A stretch of 46,052 nt of DNA from CBETVX01 sp965539935 (GCA_965539935.1 CBETVX010000023.1:1-46052); one strand, 5' to 3'. Shown: positions 25,856-35,566, numbered from the stretch's first letter. Translations and numbers: made by a program. Notes: generated by a model not told the origin, from the letters alone.

Positions 25856-27316
25856 CTATCTCTCCTTCTTTACACTATCCAATGTAAAGTAAATATTTGT
25901 TCCTTCCTTTTCAACACTTTCTACCCACATTTTTCCACCGTGTTTTTCAATTATTTGTTTTGATATTGCAAGTCCAAGGCCACTTCCAACTATGTTTGTA
26001 TTTCTAGATTTATCAGCTCTATAAAACCTATCAAATATAAAGGGTAAATGTCTTTCATTAATACCCTTTCCATTATCTTTAAACTGAACCTTAACTTTGT
26101 CTTCGAATTTTGTTACATTGATCTCCACTTCTAGCTTTTCATCTTTTCTATATTTAATAGAATTTTCAACTATATTTAAAACTACACGTTTTAGTTTCTG
26201 TAAATCAGCCTTTATATAAATTGGTTCATAGTTATAATTTAAACTAATGTTTCCACCAATTTTTTCCAAGTTGAAACTTAAATCATCCACACTGAATTTT
26301 AAAAACTCTATCAAATCAATTATCTGGTAGTTAAACTCTTCCTTTTCAAGGTCTAATCTCGAAAACATGAATAATTCATTAATTAAAATTTCCATATCTT
26401 CTGCCTTCTTATAGATAGTATTTATATATTTGTCCATTTTTTCTGGAGTATCGGCAATACCATCCTTTATACCTTCTATATACCCCTTTATAGACATAAT
26501 AGGGGTTTTTAAGTCATGGGATATACTTGATATGAGTACCTTTCTATTTTCTTCATATTTTTTTTGCATTTCTAAAGAATTTTTTAGTTTCAATCTCATT
26601 TCATCAAAGGCTTCACTTAAATCTCCAATTTCATCACTTATATGTTTCTTAACTTCATAATCTAAATTTCCATTTTTAATCTCTTCAGTGGCTTTTTCTA
26701 GTTTTTGTATTGATTTTCTTATATCTTTGTAGATAACTATAGTTATTGTAATTGTTGTTAAAATTAGTATTACTATAGTTATTGTAGTGAAAATATTTCT
26801 AATCTTATTAAACTCTGTTTTAATTAAATCCATATTAGTTATTATGAACAGGGAAGCCTCAGACCCATCCTCTAGATAAAAATCGTTTTGAAAATTTATT
26901 ATATATCCATCTTCAGGCTTTACATTATTATCATGTTTAAACTCTTCTTTAAAACTAGGGAGGGTGTTAGTATCCACAATTTTTTTTAAATCATCGGAAA
27001 TATATATTATTTCTTCATTTTTTCTCATAACTAAACCAGAATAATTATCTATAAGTTCTTTATCAAGTTCTTTTATTTCATCTATATCTAATAACAAATC
27101 ACTTTCATTGTCTATCAATATTGAATTAATCTCTCTATTTACTTTATAACTTTCTAAAAAGCTACTTTCTATTATTTTATTAGGTGGAAATATCCTATTT
27201 CCATGGGAGTCATTAAATATAACATAGTTAAATGTAAAGCTTACCAGAACTATTAATATAATTGGAATTATAGTCATTGCTACATATGAAAGTAATAGTC
27301 TAAATTTAATGGACAT
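25856..27316 (-). CDS. Membrane sensor histidine kinase
   Basis: 486 aa. Two membrane helices (about 9-32 and 173-195) flank an extracellular sensor of about 140 residues. HAMP (KSIQKLEKATEEIKNG) and HisKA with the phospho-histidine near residue 266 (SISHDLKTPIMSIKGYIEG) follow, then HATPase_c (VENSIKY N box, FKDNGKGI G1, FDRFYRADKSRN, GSGLGLAISKQIIEKHGG G2). It would phosphorylate the regulator 3 bases downstream. A 13-bp hairpin lies between it and the adaptor gene upstream. Confidence 0.94.
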   Translation of the reverse strand: MSIKFRLLLSYVAMTIIPIILIVLVSFTFNYVIFNDSHGNRIFPPNKIIESSFLESYKVNREINSILIDNESDLLLDIDEIKELDKELIDNYSGLVMRKNEEIIYISDDLKKIVDTNTLPSFKEEFKHDNNVKPEDGYIINFQNDFYLEDGSEASLFIITNMDLIKTEFNKIRNIFTTITIVILILTTITITIVIYKDIRKSIQKLEKATEEIKNGNLDYEVKKHISDEIGDLSEAFDEMRLKLKNSLEMQKKYEENRKVLISSISHDLKTPIMSIKGYIEGIKDGIADTPEKMDKYINTIYKKAEDMEILINELFMFSRLDLEKEEFNYQIIDLIEFLKFSVDDLSFNLEKIGGNISLNYNYEPIYIKADLQKLKRVVLNIVENSIKYRKDEKLEVEINVTKFEDKVKVQFKDNGKGINERHLPFIFDRFYRADKSRNTNIVGSGLGLAISKQIIEKHGGKMWVESVEKEGTNIYFTLDSVKKER

Positions 27317-27332
27317 TATTTACCTCCAAAGC

Positions 27333-27361
27333 ATAGGGGTTAATTGAAAATTAACCCCTAT
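27333..27361 (-). promoter_or_regulatory. Intercistronic hairpin between RND adaptor and kinase genes
   Basis: ATAGGGGTTAATT (27333-27345) pairs perfectly with AATTAACCCCTAT (27349-27361) around 3 nt. There is no T run after it on the minus strand, so it is more likely an RNA-stabilising or processing stem separating pump from regulators than a terminator. Confidence 0.6.
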
Positions 27362-27370
27362 ATTTAAATT

Positions 27371-28477
27371 TTATTCATCTTCACTGACTATCTTAATATC
27401 ACTATCTTCGTTTATATATTCCTGTCCCTTTACTACCAATTGGTCTCCTTTATTTAACCCATTTAAAATTTCTACATATCCATCTTTTGTAATTCCCTTT
27501 TCGATGACTATCCTCTGAGGTTTATTATCTTTAATGATATAAACATAATTTTCATTTCCCTCAGTTAATATGGATTTTTTAGGTATCAATACCCTATTTT
27601 CTAATTTTTCGATTTCAAAATCTACCTCAGCATACATTCCTGGTTTTAATATATAGTTAGGATTTTCAACCTCAACTTCAACTAAATAAATATTACTAAT
27701 ATTAATTACAACAGGACTAATAGTTTTAATATTTACAACATAATCATTTGATAAAATATTAATTCTTGTCTCATCCCCAACGGATATTTTATTTATTATA
27801 TCTTCAGATACATTTGTCTTCACAATGATTGGATCTAAGTTTACTATAACAAAGTCCACCCCTGTAGTCATCTCTCCTACTTCAATATTTCTTTCAGATA
27901 CAATCCCATCTAAGGGACTTTTTATTATTGTATCATTATAGTTGGAATTTAAAGTGATTAAATTTGATTCTAAGTCCTTTTTTGCTTGGTCATAGTTTAA
28001 TTTTGCCATGTCAAAGGAATTTTGAGCATTGTCAAAGCCATCTTTAGATATGGCACCTGATTCATAAAGTGATTTCATATTATTATAGTTTTCAAGTGCA
28101 TCTTCATAGGCTATCCTTGCATCCTCTAGGCTTTTTTCCAGTTTACTCTTTTGTAGATCTATATTATTCAGTAGATCACTATTGTCTAAGGTAAATAATA
28201 CATCATTCTTTTTAACTATATCCCCTATATCAAAATTAATACTTTCTACTTCACCATTAGTATTACTTGATATATTTACTTCTGCATTAGGATATAACTT
28301 TCCTGCCGAACTATAGTCCCTAGTTATGGTTTGAGTTTCTATATCCATAACCTCTACTGCTATACTATTGTCCAGCTCTTGTTTTCCATCTGGCATTTTT
28401 TCTTGAGCCCTTGAGCAACCAGCTAATACAACTGAACCTATAATCAAGCCTAAAAATAGCAATTTCTTAATTCTCAT
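27371..28477 (-). CDS. RND efflux adaptor (membrane fusion) lipoprotein
   Basis: About 368 aa. Lipoprotein signal with lipobox SVVLAGC, so anchored on the outer face of the membrane. HlyD/AcrA-type layout: lipoyl half (NTNGEVESINFDIGDIVKKN), a long alpha-hairpin (about 100-165, Glu/Asn/Ser-rich coiled coil) ending SNYNDTIIKSPLDGIVSERN, then a beta-barrel and membrane-proximal domain (GMYAEVDFEIE, GLNKGDQLVVKGQEYI). The start ATG at 28477 has GGAG nine bases upstream; it overlaps the end of the RND gene by 11 bases. Confidence 0.92.
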   Translation of the reverse strand: MRIKKLLFLGLIIGSVVLAGCSRAQEKMPDGKQELDNSIAVEVMDIETQTITRDYSSAGKLYPNAEVNISSNTNGEVESINFDIGDIVKKNDVLFTLDNSDLLNNIDLQKSKLEKSLEDARIAYEDALENYNNMKSLYESGAISKDGFDNAQNSFDMAKLNYDQAKKDLESNLITLNSNYNDTIIKSPLDGIVSERNIEVGEMTTGVDFVIVNLDPIIVKTNVSEDIINKISVGDETRINILSNDYVVNIKTISPVVINISNIYLVEVEVENPNYILKPGMYAEVDFEIEKLENRVLIPKKSILTEGNENYVYIIKDNKPQRIVIEKGITKDGYVEILNGLNKGDQLVVKGQEYINEDSDIKIVSEDE

Positions 28478-31400
28478 TTCTGTACACTCCTTCATTTATT
28501 CTTCTATCTTTTAGTAATGGAACTCTTTTCTTAAACCATATTTTAAACTCCTCAGAAAGAGAATATATTATTGGTATTATCAATAGAGTTAACACAGTTG
28601 ATGCCACTAACCCGAAAATAAGGGCAAATCCCATTTGGGCATAGTCTGGATCTTCCAGAGCCAAAGGCAATATACCTCCTATTGTAGTTATTGAGGTTGC
28701 TAAAACAGGTAAAAATCTTGTCTTTCCTGCCTCCTTTATGGCTTCTAGTAGTCCATAATCTTTTTTCCTTAGATAATTTGTATAGTCTACAAGCACAATA
28801 GCATCATTTACTGCTATACCTACTAGGGATACTATACCCATGAAGGATAATAAACCAAAATTATTATTTGTAATAATTAATCCTAGAATTGCACCAATAA
28901 TAGCCAGTGGAAGGGAGAATAATATAACTAATGGTTGTGATAATGAATTAAATTGTATTGATAATATTATATAAACCAATAGTATAGCTAGTATCATATT
29001 GATGAACATATCTGTAAAGGATTCATTTATTTGTTTAGCATCCCCACCATAGGATACCTCTATATCCTTTGGAAGGTTATAACTACTAATCTTGGTTCTA
29101 AACTGATTTAGTATCATATTAGAGTTTGAGCTTCCGTCCATCTCACTTTCTATCTTCACAATTCTCTTAAGGTCATCATGTTCTATAGAATTATACCCTT
29201 TAGTTTCTACTAAAGATGCCACCCTTGAAAAAGCAATTTTTTCTCCTGTATTAGAAGTAAAATATATTTTATTAAAATCATCTATGGTTGTTATTTCTTC
29301 ATCACTTGTTCTAATAATTATATCAATCTCGTCTTGATTTTCTTTAAACTGTGATACCTCTACTCCTTGAATAGCGTTTCTTATTTCTTGACCTATTGAT
29401 AGAGGACTTAGTCCCAACAAACTAGCTTGAGTTTTATCTATATCTACCTGTATTTCCTTCGATCCATCTCCTATACTTGTGCTCACTTCTGCTGTACCTG
29501 GTATTCCTGCTAAAATATCTTTAAAATCATTGGCTACTTCCTCTAAAAGGTCTAAATTTTCTCCTTTTAATTCTATACTAATTGGTTTATCAGAACCAGG
29601 TCCCATAGATGACTGCCCAACGGTTATATCGGCTCCTGCAATATTCTTTACTTCTTTTCTTAGGCTTGCTACTATTTCTATACTACTTCTTTCCCTCTCT
29701 TCCATTTCAACTAAATCTATAGATATTTTTGCTGTATTAGGATTATCTCCACCGGATTGAATTGCATTTCCAGTATTACCTATCTTACTTACAAAACTTT
29801 CTATCTCTGGATAAGCAAATAATATCTCTTCTACTTCACTTACTACGCTAGATGTATCATCTAGTAAATACCCCGATGGTGTCTCTACATCTATTGTAAT
29901 ACTAGTACTATCACTGGTAGGGAATAGTTCTATTTTTAAAATTCCTAAAGGAATTGTCAATAGACTGGCAAAAAATATTGCCATGGCCACTATTACAACG
30001 GTGATTCTTCTTACTTTACTTTTCAGCACTTTATCCATTATGTTAATATAATGCTTTATTATCTTTAAATCTCCATGATTTGAATTAGATAATTTAAATT
30101 CTTTTATTGCCATTCCACCACTAAAGGCTATGGCTCCTATCCATGATAATACCCCGAATTTTCCATCCTGCATAAATGCAAATAGTGAAAGTACAAACAC
30201 AAATATTATTGATAGAATTTTTCTTAAGAATACTAGCTTACTATTAGTATTCTTAGCCTTTGCCTTATACTTACTTAAATATCTCGAACATAAAGCTGGC
30301 GTTATGACAAGGGATATAAGGAAGGATGCACCTATTGCAAACATTACAGTTATTGGAATTGTTTTTAAAAACTCTCCCATCATTCCAGAGGTTATAGCCA
30401 TAGGTAAGAAGGCCGATATAGTTGTAAGTGTAGCTGCAAATACAGCAGGTGCAACTTGATTAGTAGCAACCTTCGATGCACTGGTAACGTCTAATCCTTC
30501 ATCTCGAATTCTATCTATGTTTTCCATAATTACAATGGCATTATCAACTAACATTCCCAAGGCAAGTATTAATGCCACTAGCGACATAGTATTTAAAGTT
30601 ATTCCACTATATTCCATCAAAATAAAACTAGACAGTAATGATAGAGGAATAACAAATGCCACAATTATTGATTCTCTAAAGCCGATAAATAAAAATAGAA
30701 CTACAATAACTATTAATAATCCTGATATAGCATTATTTACTACATCATTTAATTTTTCATTAACTTCAACTGCCTCATCCCCTGTAATAGCTACGAATAC
30801 ATCCTCAGGATATAGTGAGCCTTTACCGGTTTCTATTAATTCTTTTATCTCATTACTTAAACCAACTATGTCTGCATCGGTGTCCTTCATTACAGATAAG
30901 GTTATGGTCATAGTTGCCGACTTCCCATTTGATAAGCTTGTATCATATATTTGGGAATAGGATGTGGCATCGGATGATGTGTCCTCTATATATGCAATAT
31001 CCTTTAAATATATAGGAAGTCCATCCTTTACTGTAACAACTATTTCCTCCATTTCTTCAATTTCTTCAAACTCTGCCACTGTTCTAACATTAAATTGCAT
31101 ATCGTCTAATTCAATATCTCCACCGGGAGCATTAATATTAGAATATTGTATTGCACTTTTTATATTATCTATAGAAAGGTCGTATGTAGCCAATTTAGCT
31201 GTATCTACATATATATTTATCTCTCTATCTAATCCCCCTACTAGGGTAACTTCACTTATGCCATTTAATTTTTCAATCTCATCTTGTATATCTTCAGCTA
31301 TATTTTTTAATCTTATTAGATCGTAATCTCCACTTATATTTAAAGTAATAATTGGTTTATCACTGGTTTCAAAACCCCTAATAATCGGTGAACTACTGTC

Positions 31401-31775
31401 CTCCGGCAAATTATTTTGAATCTCAGATACACTATTTCTTATTTCATCAATCTTTTCATCTATATCTGTACCCACTTCAAATTCAACCATTACACTTGAA
31501 ATACCATTGCTAGATGTTGATGTAATAGATTCTACATCATCCAACTCTTTGAGTTTAGCTTCTATTTCATCTGTAATTAAATTCTCAATTTCCTCAGGAG
31601 CTGCCCCAATATAGGAAGTAGTTACCATACCTACGGGAAATACTATCTCAGGCATTTCTTCTCTAGGTAAGGAAATATATGATTGAAATCCTAAAAGCAC
31701 TATTGCCGCAATTATTAGATATACAACCCTATATCTTTCAATAAAGAAGTTTGAAATTTTACCTAATATATTCAT
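28467..31775 (-). CDS. RND-family efflux transporter permease (HAE1-like)
   Basis: About 1102 aa. Proton-driven RND pump: N-terminal membrane anchor, porter domain (LPREEMPEIVFPVGMVTT), membrane motif LALGMLVDNAIVIMENIDR with the conserved acidic relay residue, and a duplicated second half (GIVSLVGIAVNDAIVLVDY). Near residues 515-565, between the two halves, lies an extra hydrophobic pair of segments (ILSIIFVFVLSLFAF and VLSWIGAIAFSGGMA), which explains the length above the usual 1020-1050. The start at 31775 is chosen over 31799 by similarity to family N-termini; AAAGGAG is close to it. First gene of the pump-adaptor-kinase-regulator operon. The substrate is unknown. Confidence 0.93.
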   Translation of the reverse strand: MNILGKISNFFIERYRVVYLIIAAIVLLGFQSYISLPREEMPEIVFPVGMVTTSYIGAAPEEIENLITDEIEAKLKELDDVESITSTSSNGISSVMVEFEVGTDIDEKIDEIRNSVSEIQNNLPEDSSSPIIRGFETSDKPIITLNISGDYDLIRLKNIAEDIQDEIEKLNGISEVTLVGGLDREINIYVDTAKLATYDLSIDNIKSAIQYSNINAPGGDIELDDMQFNVRTVAEFEEIEEMEEIVVTVKDGLPIYLKDIAYIEDTSSDATSYSQIYDTSLSNGKSATMTITLSVMKDTDADIVGLSNEIKELIETGKGSLYPEDVFVAITGDEAVEVNEKLNDVVNNAISGLLIVIVVLFLFIGFRESIIVAFVIPLSLLSSFILMEYSGITLNTMSLVALILALGMLVDNAIVIMENIDRIRDEGLDVTSASKVATNQVAPAVFAATLTTISAFLPMAITSGMMGEFLKTIPITVMFAIGASFLISLVITPALCSRYLSKYKAKAKNTNSKLVFLRKILSIIFVFVLSLFAFMQDGKFGVLSWIGAIAFSGGMAIKEFKLSNSNHGDLKIIKHYINIMDKVLKSKVRRITVVIVAMAIFFASLLTIPLGILKIELFPTSDSTSITIDVETPSGYLLDDTSSVVSEVEEILFAYPEIESFVSKIGNTGNAIQSGGDNPNTAKISIDLVEMEERERSSIEIVASLRKEVKNIAGADITVGQSSMGPGSDKPISIELKGENLDLLEEVANDFKDILAGIPGTAEVSTSIGDGSKEIQVDIDKTQASLLGLSPLSIGQEIRNAIQGVEVSQFKENQDEIDIIIRTSDEEITTIDDFNKIYFTSNTGEKIAFSRVASLVETKGYNSIEHDDLKRIVKIESEMDGSSNSNMILNQFRTKISSYNLPKDIEVSYGGDAKQINESFTDMFINMILAILLVYIILSIQFNSLSQPLVILFSLPLAIIGAILGLIITNNNFGLLSFMGIVSLVGIAVNDAIVLVDYTNYLRKKDYGLLEAIKEAGKTRFLPVLATSITTIGGILPLALEDPDYAQMGFALIFGLVASTVLTLLIIPIIYSLSEEFKIWFKKRVPLLKDRRINEGVYRNEN

Positions 31776-31907
31776 TTTCTCCTTTTGCAAAATATTCACC
31801 GTCCTTTCAATTTCATATTCCTATGGTAACTTATAGAAATAAACTAATTAAAAACTAATTATTAATTATTTATTAATTAAATATAAATAGTTTATTAAAG
31901 GTCTATA

Positions 31908-32082
31908 TCAGCAAAGGCATGTGACGATGAATTGTTAGTTCTTAATTTTAAGGTCAATCTTTTAATTGAAAAATCAAAACCACTATTTTACTGGTAATGA
32001 TTTATAATTCCCTGTATTATTTGAATTCACAATATTCAACATATATAATTTTTTTGTAAAAAAGGTTTTAGTTTCTTGGCAA
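31908..32082. repeat. Dispersed intergenic repeat, copy B
   Basis: Second copy of the element at 19755-19944. Shared blocks: GCAAAGGC (31911-31918), TTGTTAGTTCTTA (31932-31944), identical TTTTACTGGTAATGATTT (31986-32003), TATTTGAATT, TATAATTTTTTTG and AAAAAAGGT, ending near GGCAA. Like copy A it lies just beyond the terminator of a minus-strand gene and contains no gene. Together with 31776-31907 it makes up the gap upstream of the RND operon. Confidence 0.65.
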
Positions 32083-32083
32083 T

Positions 32084-32105
32084 AAAAAAAGGAGAAATCT
32101 TCTCC
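32084..32105 (-). terminator. Terminator of the radical-SAM/DUF4130 pair
   Basis: GGAGAA (32091-32096) and TTCTCC (32100-32105) form a 6-bp stem with a 3-nt loop; on the minus strand a 7-T run follows. Confidence 0.88.
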
Positions 32106-32123
32106 TCCAAAAATTTTAGAATA

Positions 32124-32864
32124 TTATTTACTTTTTTCTATAAGGTATTTCCAATATTTCATAGGCATATTACTCCTTTGTAGTTTTGGATTTATTCTAT
32201 TCTTTATAGCTATACTATTGAAATACTCTTTCCAAAGCTGTTGATACTTAATCTCACTTTCTTCGTATATAATTTCTTCCTTTATATCAATATCCCTTAT
32301 TATCCATTCTTTAGTATTATATACTGCTCCTAGTCCCCTTTTCACATCGTGGATTATCCAGTTTTGATCAGCAAATCTATTGGCAAAATGTGGAGCCACA
32401 AGACCTATAACATTATATTCTGGCTCAATTGGAGCATAATATATATTACCTTGTATCTCCCTAAATCGAATAAGTCCTAATAATAAATGTCGTTCTCTAC
32501 TTACCTTCTGCTTTATTTTATGAATCCTTAAAACCCTTTCATCGGATAGATTAAGATCTACGTCTTTACCAATTTTCCAACCTAGTCTTAAATATTCGTA
32601 TATCCATTTCCCTGCATCGGTAAATTCCGAAAGATATGTATAAAATACATTTTTTAGGGCAATATTTGATATCTTATCCTTTATGGCTTTGTATACTTTT
32701 TTTGCTTTTTCCTCATCTGTATTGATTATTATTTTATTTATCAATAGACTTTCTTGGAAATCCTCTTCAAAAAGTATTTTATTTGGTCTTTCTTTCCTAT
32801 AATAGGCTTCATAGATTGCTGTAAGCAATCCATCAAAGCTACCATCGTAAATGTAAAATAACAT
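32124..32864 (-). CDS. DUF4130 / TIGR03915-type putative DNA metabolism protein
   Basis: 246 aa, soluble. The N-terminus YIYDGSFDGLLTAIYEAYYRK and the central RLGWKIGKDVDLNLSDERV, RHLLLGLIRFREI and YYAPIEPEYNVIGLVAPHFANR are characteristic of the TIGR03915/DUF4130 family. This family is found beside the radical-SAM protein TIGR03916 and is sometimes fused to a uracil-DNA glycosylase-like domain. The exact reaction is unknown; a part in DNA repair or modification is proposed for the family. Its ATG overlaps the radical-SAM stop by one base (TAATG), so the pair is translationally coupled. Confidence 0.88.
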   Translation of the reverse strand: MLFYIYDGSFDGLLTAIYEAYYRKERPNKILFEEDFQESLLINKIIINTDEEKAKKVYKAIKDKISNIALKNVFYTYLSEFTDAGKWIYEYLRLGWKIGKDVDLNLSDERVLRIHKIKQKVSRERHLLLGLIRFREIQGNIYYAPIEPEYNVIGLVAPHFANRFADQNWIIHDVKRGLGAVYNTKEWIIRDIDIKEEIIYEESEIKYQQLWKEYFNSIAIKNRINPKLQRSNMPMKYWKYLIEKSK

Positions 32865-34171
32865 TATATCTCACCCGTTATAACTGAAATATTATCTTCC
32901 ACAGGAAGTAAATTAGGATATATTGAAAAAATAGAAAGTTGCTCTCCTTGGTTTGAACTATTCTTCTTATAGGTATCTAAAATTAGTTTTTCCTTTATTT
33001 TCTTTTGATTTAAGCTTCTTTCCCCGTAATACTTTCCCTTACAGGTTATGAAATACTTGGCTCTTTTTAAAACTATACCCATTTTCTTTAGATTATCAAA
33101 GCTTAGATTGCTAAATCTTCTAGCCCTAACAATTCTCTTAGCCGATTTAACTCCAATTCCAGGAACCCTAAGGAGCATTTCATAATCGGCCCTATTTATC
33201 TCCACAGGAAATAGGTGTATATTCCTTATGGCCCAATTACATTTTGGATCTAGACTTTCATCAAAATTTTGATTTCCACTATCTAAGAGCTCATTAGCTG
33301 AAAAGCCATAGAATCTAAGAAGCCAATCGGCTTGATAAAGTCTATGTTCCCTTAAAATTGGAGGAGCTGAAATGGCTGGTAATTTAGGGTTATTTGATAC
33401 TGGCACATAGGCTGAATAATATACCCTTTTAAGTCTAAATTGTTTATATAGTGATTCAGAAAGCTTTAAGATATTAAGGTCACTGTCAGCAGTAGCTCCC
33501 ACAATAAGCTGGGTAGATTGTCCTGCGGAAACAAATTTAGGTGTATTTTTAAACTTTGTCTTCTCTTCCTTTCTCTCATCTATTTTAGATTTGATAAGTC
33601 CCATAGGTCTAATTATTGACTCCCGCTTTTTTTGTGGTGCAAGGAGTTTGAGTCCCCTAGTAGATGGTAGCTCAATATTTACACTCATCCTATCTGCATA
33701 CTCTCCAGCCCTTTCTATCAATATGGGATCTGCTCCAGGTATTGCTTTAAGATGGATATATCCATTAAATTTCTCTTCTTCCCTAAGTTTTTTTACGGTC
33801 TTAAGTAAAAGCTCCATTGTATAATTAGGACTTTTGTAAATGGCTGAACTTAAAAACAATCCTTCTATGTAATTTCTTTTATAGAAATTAATTGTGAGCT
33901 TTACTACTTCCTCTGAAGTAAAGGCTGCCCTTGGCAGGTCATTTGATGCTCTATTTACACAAAAGGCACAATCATATATGCAGTAGTTAGTAAAGAGTAT
34001 TTTAAAGAGAGAAATACACCTTCCATCATCTGACCAACTATGACATATACCACTTATATGGGCATTTCCTACTCCTCCCTTTATATTTTTTCTTTTACTA
34101 CCACTTGATGAGCAGGATACATCATATTTAGCTGCATCAGAAAGTATTTTGAGCTTTTCTTTAAGGTCCAT
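32864..34171 (-). CDS. Putative DNA modification/repair radical SAM protein (TIGR03916-like)
   Basis: 435 aa from the preferred ATG 34171 (GGGGA nine bases upstream; the ATG at 34192 has no site). The radical-SAM CX3CX2C motif is CIYDCAFC, near residue 85, preceded by GNAHISGICHSWSDDGRCISLFK in two parts. SAM-binding stretches include IHLKAIPGADPILIERAG and VGATADSDLNIL. The C-terminus has a helix-hairpin-helix, LLRVPGIGVKSAKRIVRAR, that would bind DNA. First of a two-gene operon with the DUF4130 protein. Family members are often near uracil-DNA glycosylase, which is absent here. Confidence 0.9.
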   Translation of the reverse strand: MDLKEKLKILSDAAKYDVSCSSSGSKRKNIKGGVGNAHISGICHSWSDDGRCISLFKILFTNYCIYDCAFCVNRASNDLPRAAFTSEEVVKLTINFYKRNYIEGLFLSSAIYKSPNYTMELLLKTVKKLREEEKFNGYIHLKAIPGADPILIERAGEYADRMSVNIELPSTRGLKLLAPQKKRESIIRPMGLIKSKIDERKEEKTKFKNTPKFVSAGQSTQLIVGATADSDLNILKLSESLYKQFRLKRVYYSAYVPVSNNPKLPAISAPPILREHRLYQADWLLRFYGFSANELLDSGNQNFDESLDPKCNWAIRNIHLFPVEINRADYEMLLRVPGIGVKSAKRIVRARRFSNLSFDNLKKMGIVLKRAKYFITCKGKYYGERSLNQKKIKEKLILDTYKKNSSNQGEQLSIFSIYPNLLPVEDNISVITGEI

Positions 34172-34439
34172 AGAATCACATCCCCAAAACATATGTTCGT
34201 ATATTTATTTTACCATATTTTTATGTTTTTTAGCAAAGTTTTATATAAAATCTTAAGTCATAATTGTCACATGATTTATATAAAGTAAGGTATTATGATA
34301 TATATTATTTATGACTATAGCCCTATTTTTTTTTATTTTAAAAAGAAGGTAATTGTGTTTTTTTATCGAATAAATAAAAAGTTGAAATACTATTTAAACA
34401 TACAACTATTTAAATTTGACATCAAAGGGTGAACATATT
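34172..34439. other. Divergent intergenic region between radical-SAM and Agr-like genes
   Basis: 268 bases of AT-rich DNA that must hold promoters for both directions. No pair of hexamers stands out; TTGAAA at about 34383 with TATTTA 19 bases later is the best plus-strand guess. Two TATTTAAA-type copies flank ACATACAAC near 34390-34413. Confidence 0.3.
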
Positions 34440-34913
34440 ATGTTAAAGATTACTTTATTGGAAATGCTTTTAAGAACTATTCCCGAAGGGATAATTATTG
34501 CCTTTGCAATATGTGTTTTTTCTAATGAAATAATAAACAGAAAAAAAATTATCATATCGGGTTTAATATTTGGAATATGCATATACTTTATAAGACTATT
34601 ACCAATAAGCTTTGGAGTGCATAGCATTTTATTAATAATGATATATATTCTTATTTCAACTTATTATAATAATATAAAAATATTAAAAACTATATCTTCT
34701 AGCATTTTATCTATAATCATATTATCGTTCTTTGAATTAGTTAATTTTTATATGTTAGTAGATATATTTAACATTCCTATCAATGTATTTTTAACGAGTC
34801 CAATAAAAAAGACTATAGCTGGATATCCATCTTTACTATTATTTTTTATAGTAATATTCTTATCTTATAAATTTAAATATAAAGATTCAAAAGGAATGAA
34901 AATAAATGGTTAG
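34440..34913 (+). CDS. Small polytopic membrane protein of the Agr-like cassette (AgrC-sensor-like, no kinase)
   Basis: 157 aa with about five membrane helices and almost no soluble part. The N-terminus LKITLLEMLLRTIPEGIIIA resembles the sensor half of AgrC/GHKL-type kinases in clostridia, but the frame stops at residue 157 and no HATPase domain follows in any frame. The start ATG 34440 is chosen because AAGGGTGA lies 7 bases upstream; the upstream TTG at 34416 has none. It overlaps agrB by 8 bases. It could sense or transport the peptide, or be an immunity-like partner; none of this can be shown from sequence. Confidence 0.75.
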   Translation: MLKITLLEMLLRTIPEGIIIAFAICVFSNEIINRKKIIISGLIFGICIYFIRLLPISFGVHSILLIMIYILISTYYNNIKILKTISSSILSIIILSFFELVNFYMLVDIFNIPINVFLTSPIKKTIAGYPSLLLFFIVIFLSYKFKYKDSKGMKING

Positions 34914-35562
34914 AATTGAGGATATTTCAAACAGAATAGCTGATAAAATTTCTATGATTTTAAAAACCGATGAAGACCATAGGGAGATCCTTGCTTATGG
35001 TGCCTTTTCTCTTTTACAAACACTATGGTCAATATTTTTAGTAATAGTTTTTGGTATTGTATTTAATGTCCTCTTTGAAGCTTTTATTATATCTTTTTCA
35101 GGTGTAATTCTTAGAAAATACTCAGGAGGTGCCCATGCCACATCTCCAAATAGATGTGCAGTAATAGGTGCTATCATACCTGTAGTCTTTGGATTAGTAA
35201 TCAATAGGTATCTATTAAATCTAGGTATAGTATTTTCTTTAGTCATTGTAAGTATTTCCTTTGTAGTATCTTACTATCTAATAAATACTTTAGCCCCTGT
35301 GGATACCCCAAATAAACCTATTGTAAAGGAAAAAACTAGATTAAGACTAAAAAGATCATCTTTAAAAACAGTATATATTTATGTAGTAATTATTTTATTT
35401 TTAAATTATTTATATCTACAAATACATAATATTTATTTATTAAAGGCTATATTATCCATATCCTTTGGAATGCTTTGGCAATCCATTACCTTAACAAGGT
35501 TTGGTCATTATCTAATAAATTTATTAGATAATTTATTAGATAAAATTTATATTAGGGGGTGA
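34906..35562 (+). CDS. agrB: AgrB-type autoinducer-processing membrane protease
   Basis: 218 aa, polytopic, family AgrB (PF04647). It would cleave the C-terminal tail of the AgrD precursor and cyclise the peptide. The catalytic pair falls at the same numbers as in staphylococcal AgrB: His77 in RKYSGGAHA and Cys84 in TSPNRC. The basic loop VKEKTRLRLKRSS is on the cytoplasmic side by the positive-inside rule. It is followed within 5 bases by the short precursor gene agrD, whose ribosome binding site (AGGGGGTGA) overlaps the agrB stop. No agrC or agrA follows. Confidence 0.95.
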   Translation: MVRIEDISNRIADKISMILKTDEDHREILAYGAFSLLQTLWSIFLVIVFGIVFNVLFEAFIISFSGVILRKYSGGAHATSPNRCAVIGAIIPVVFGLVINRYLLNLGIVFSLVIVSISFVVSYYLINTLAPVDTPNKPIVKEKTRLRLKRSSLKTVYIYVVIILFLNYLYLQIHNIYLLKAILSISFGMLWQSITLTRFGHYLINLLDNLLDKIYIRG

Positions 35563-35566
35563 AAAT

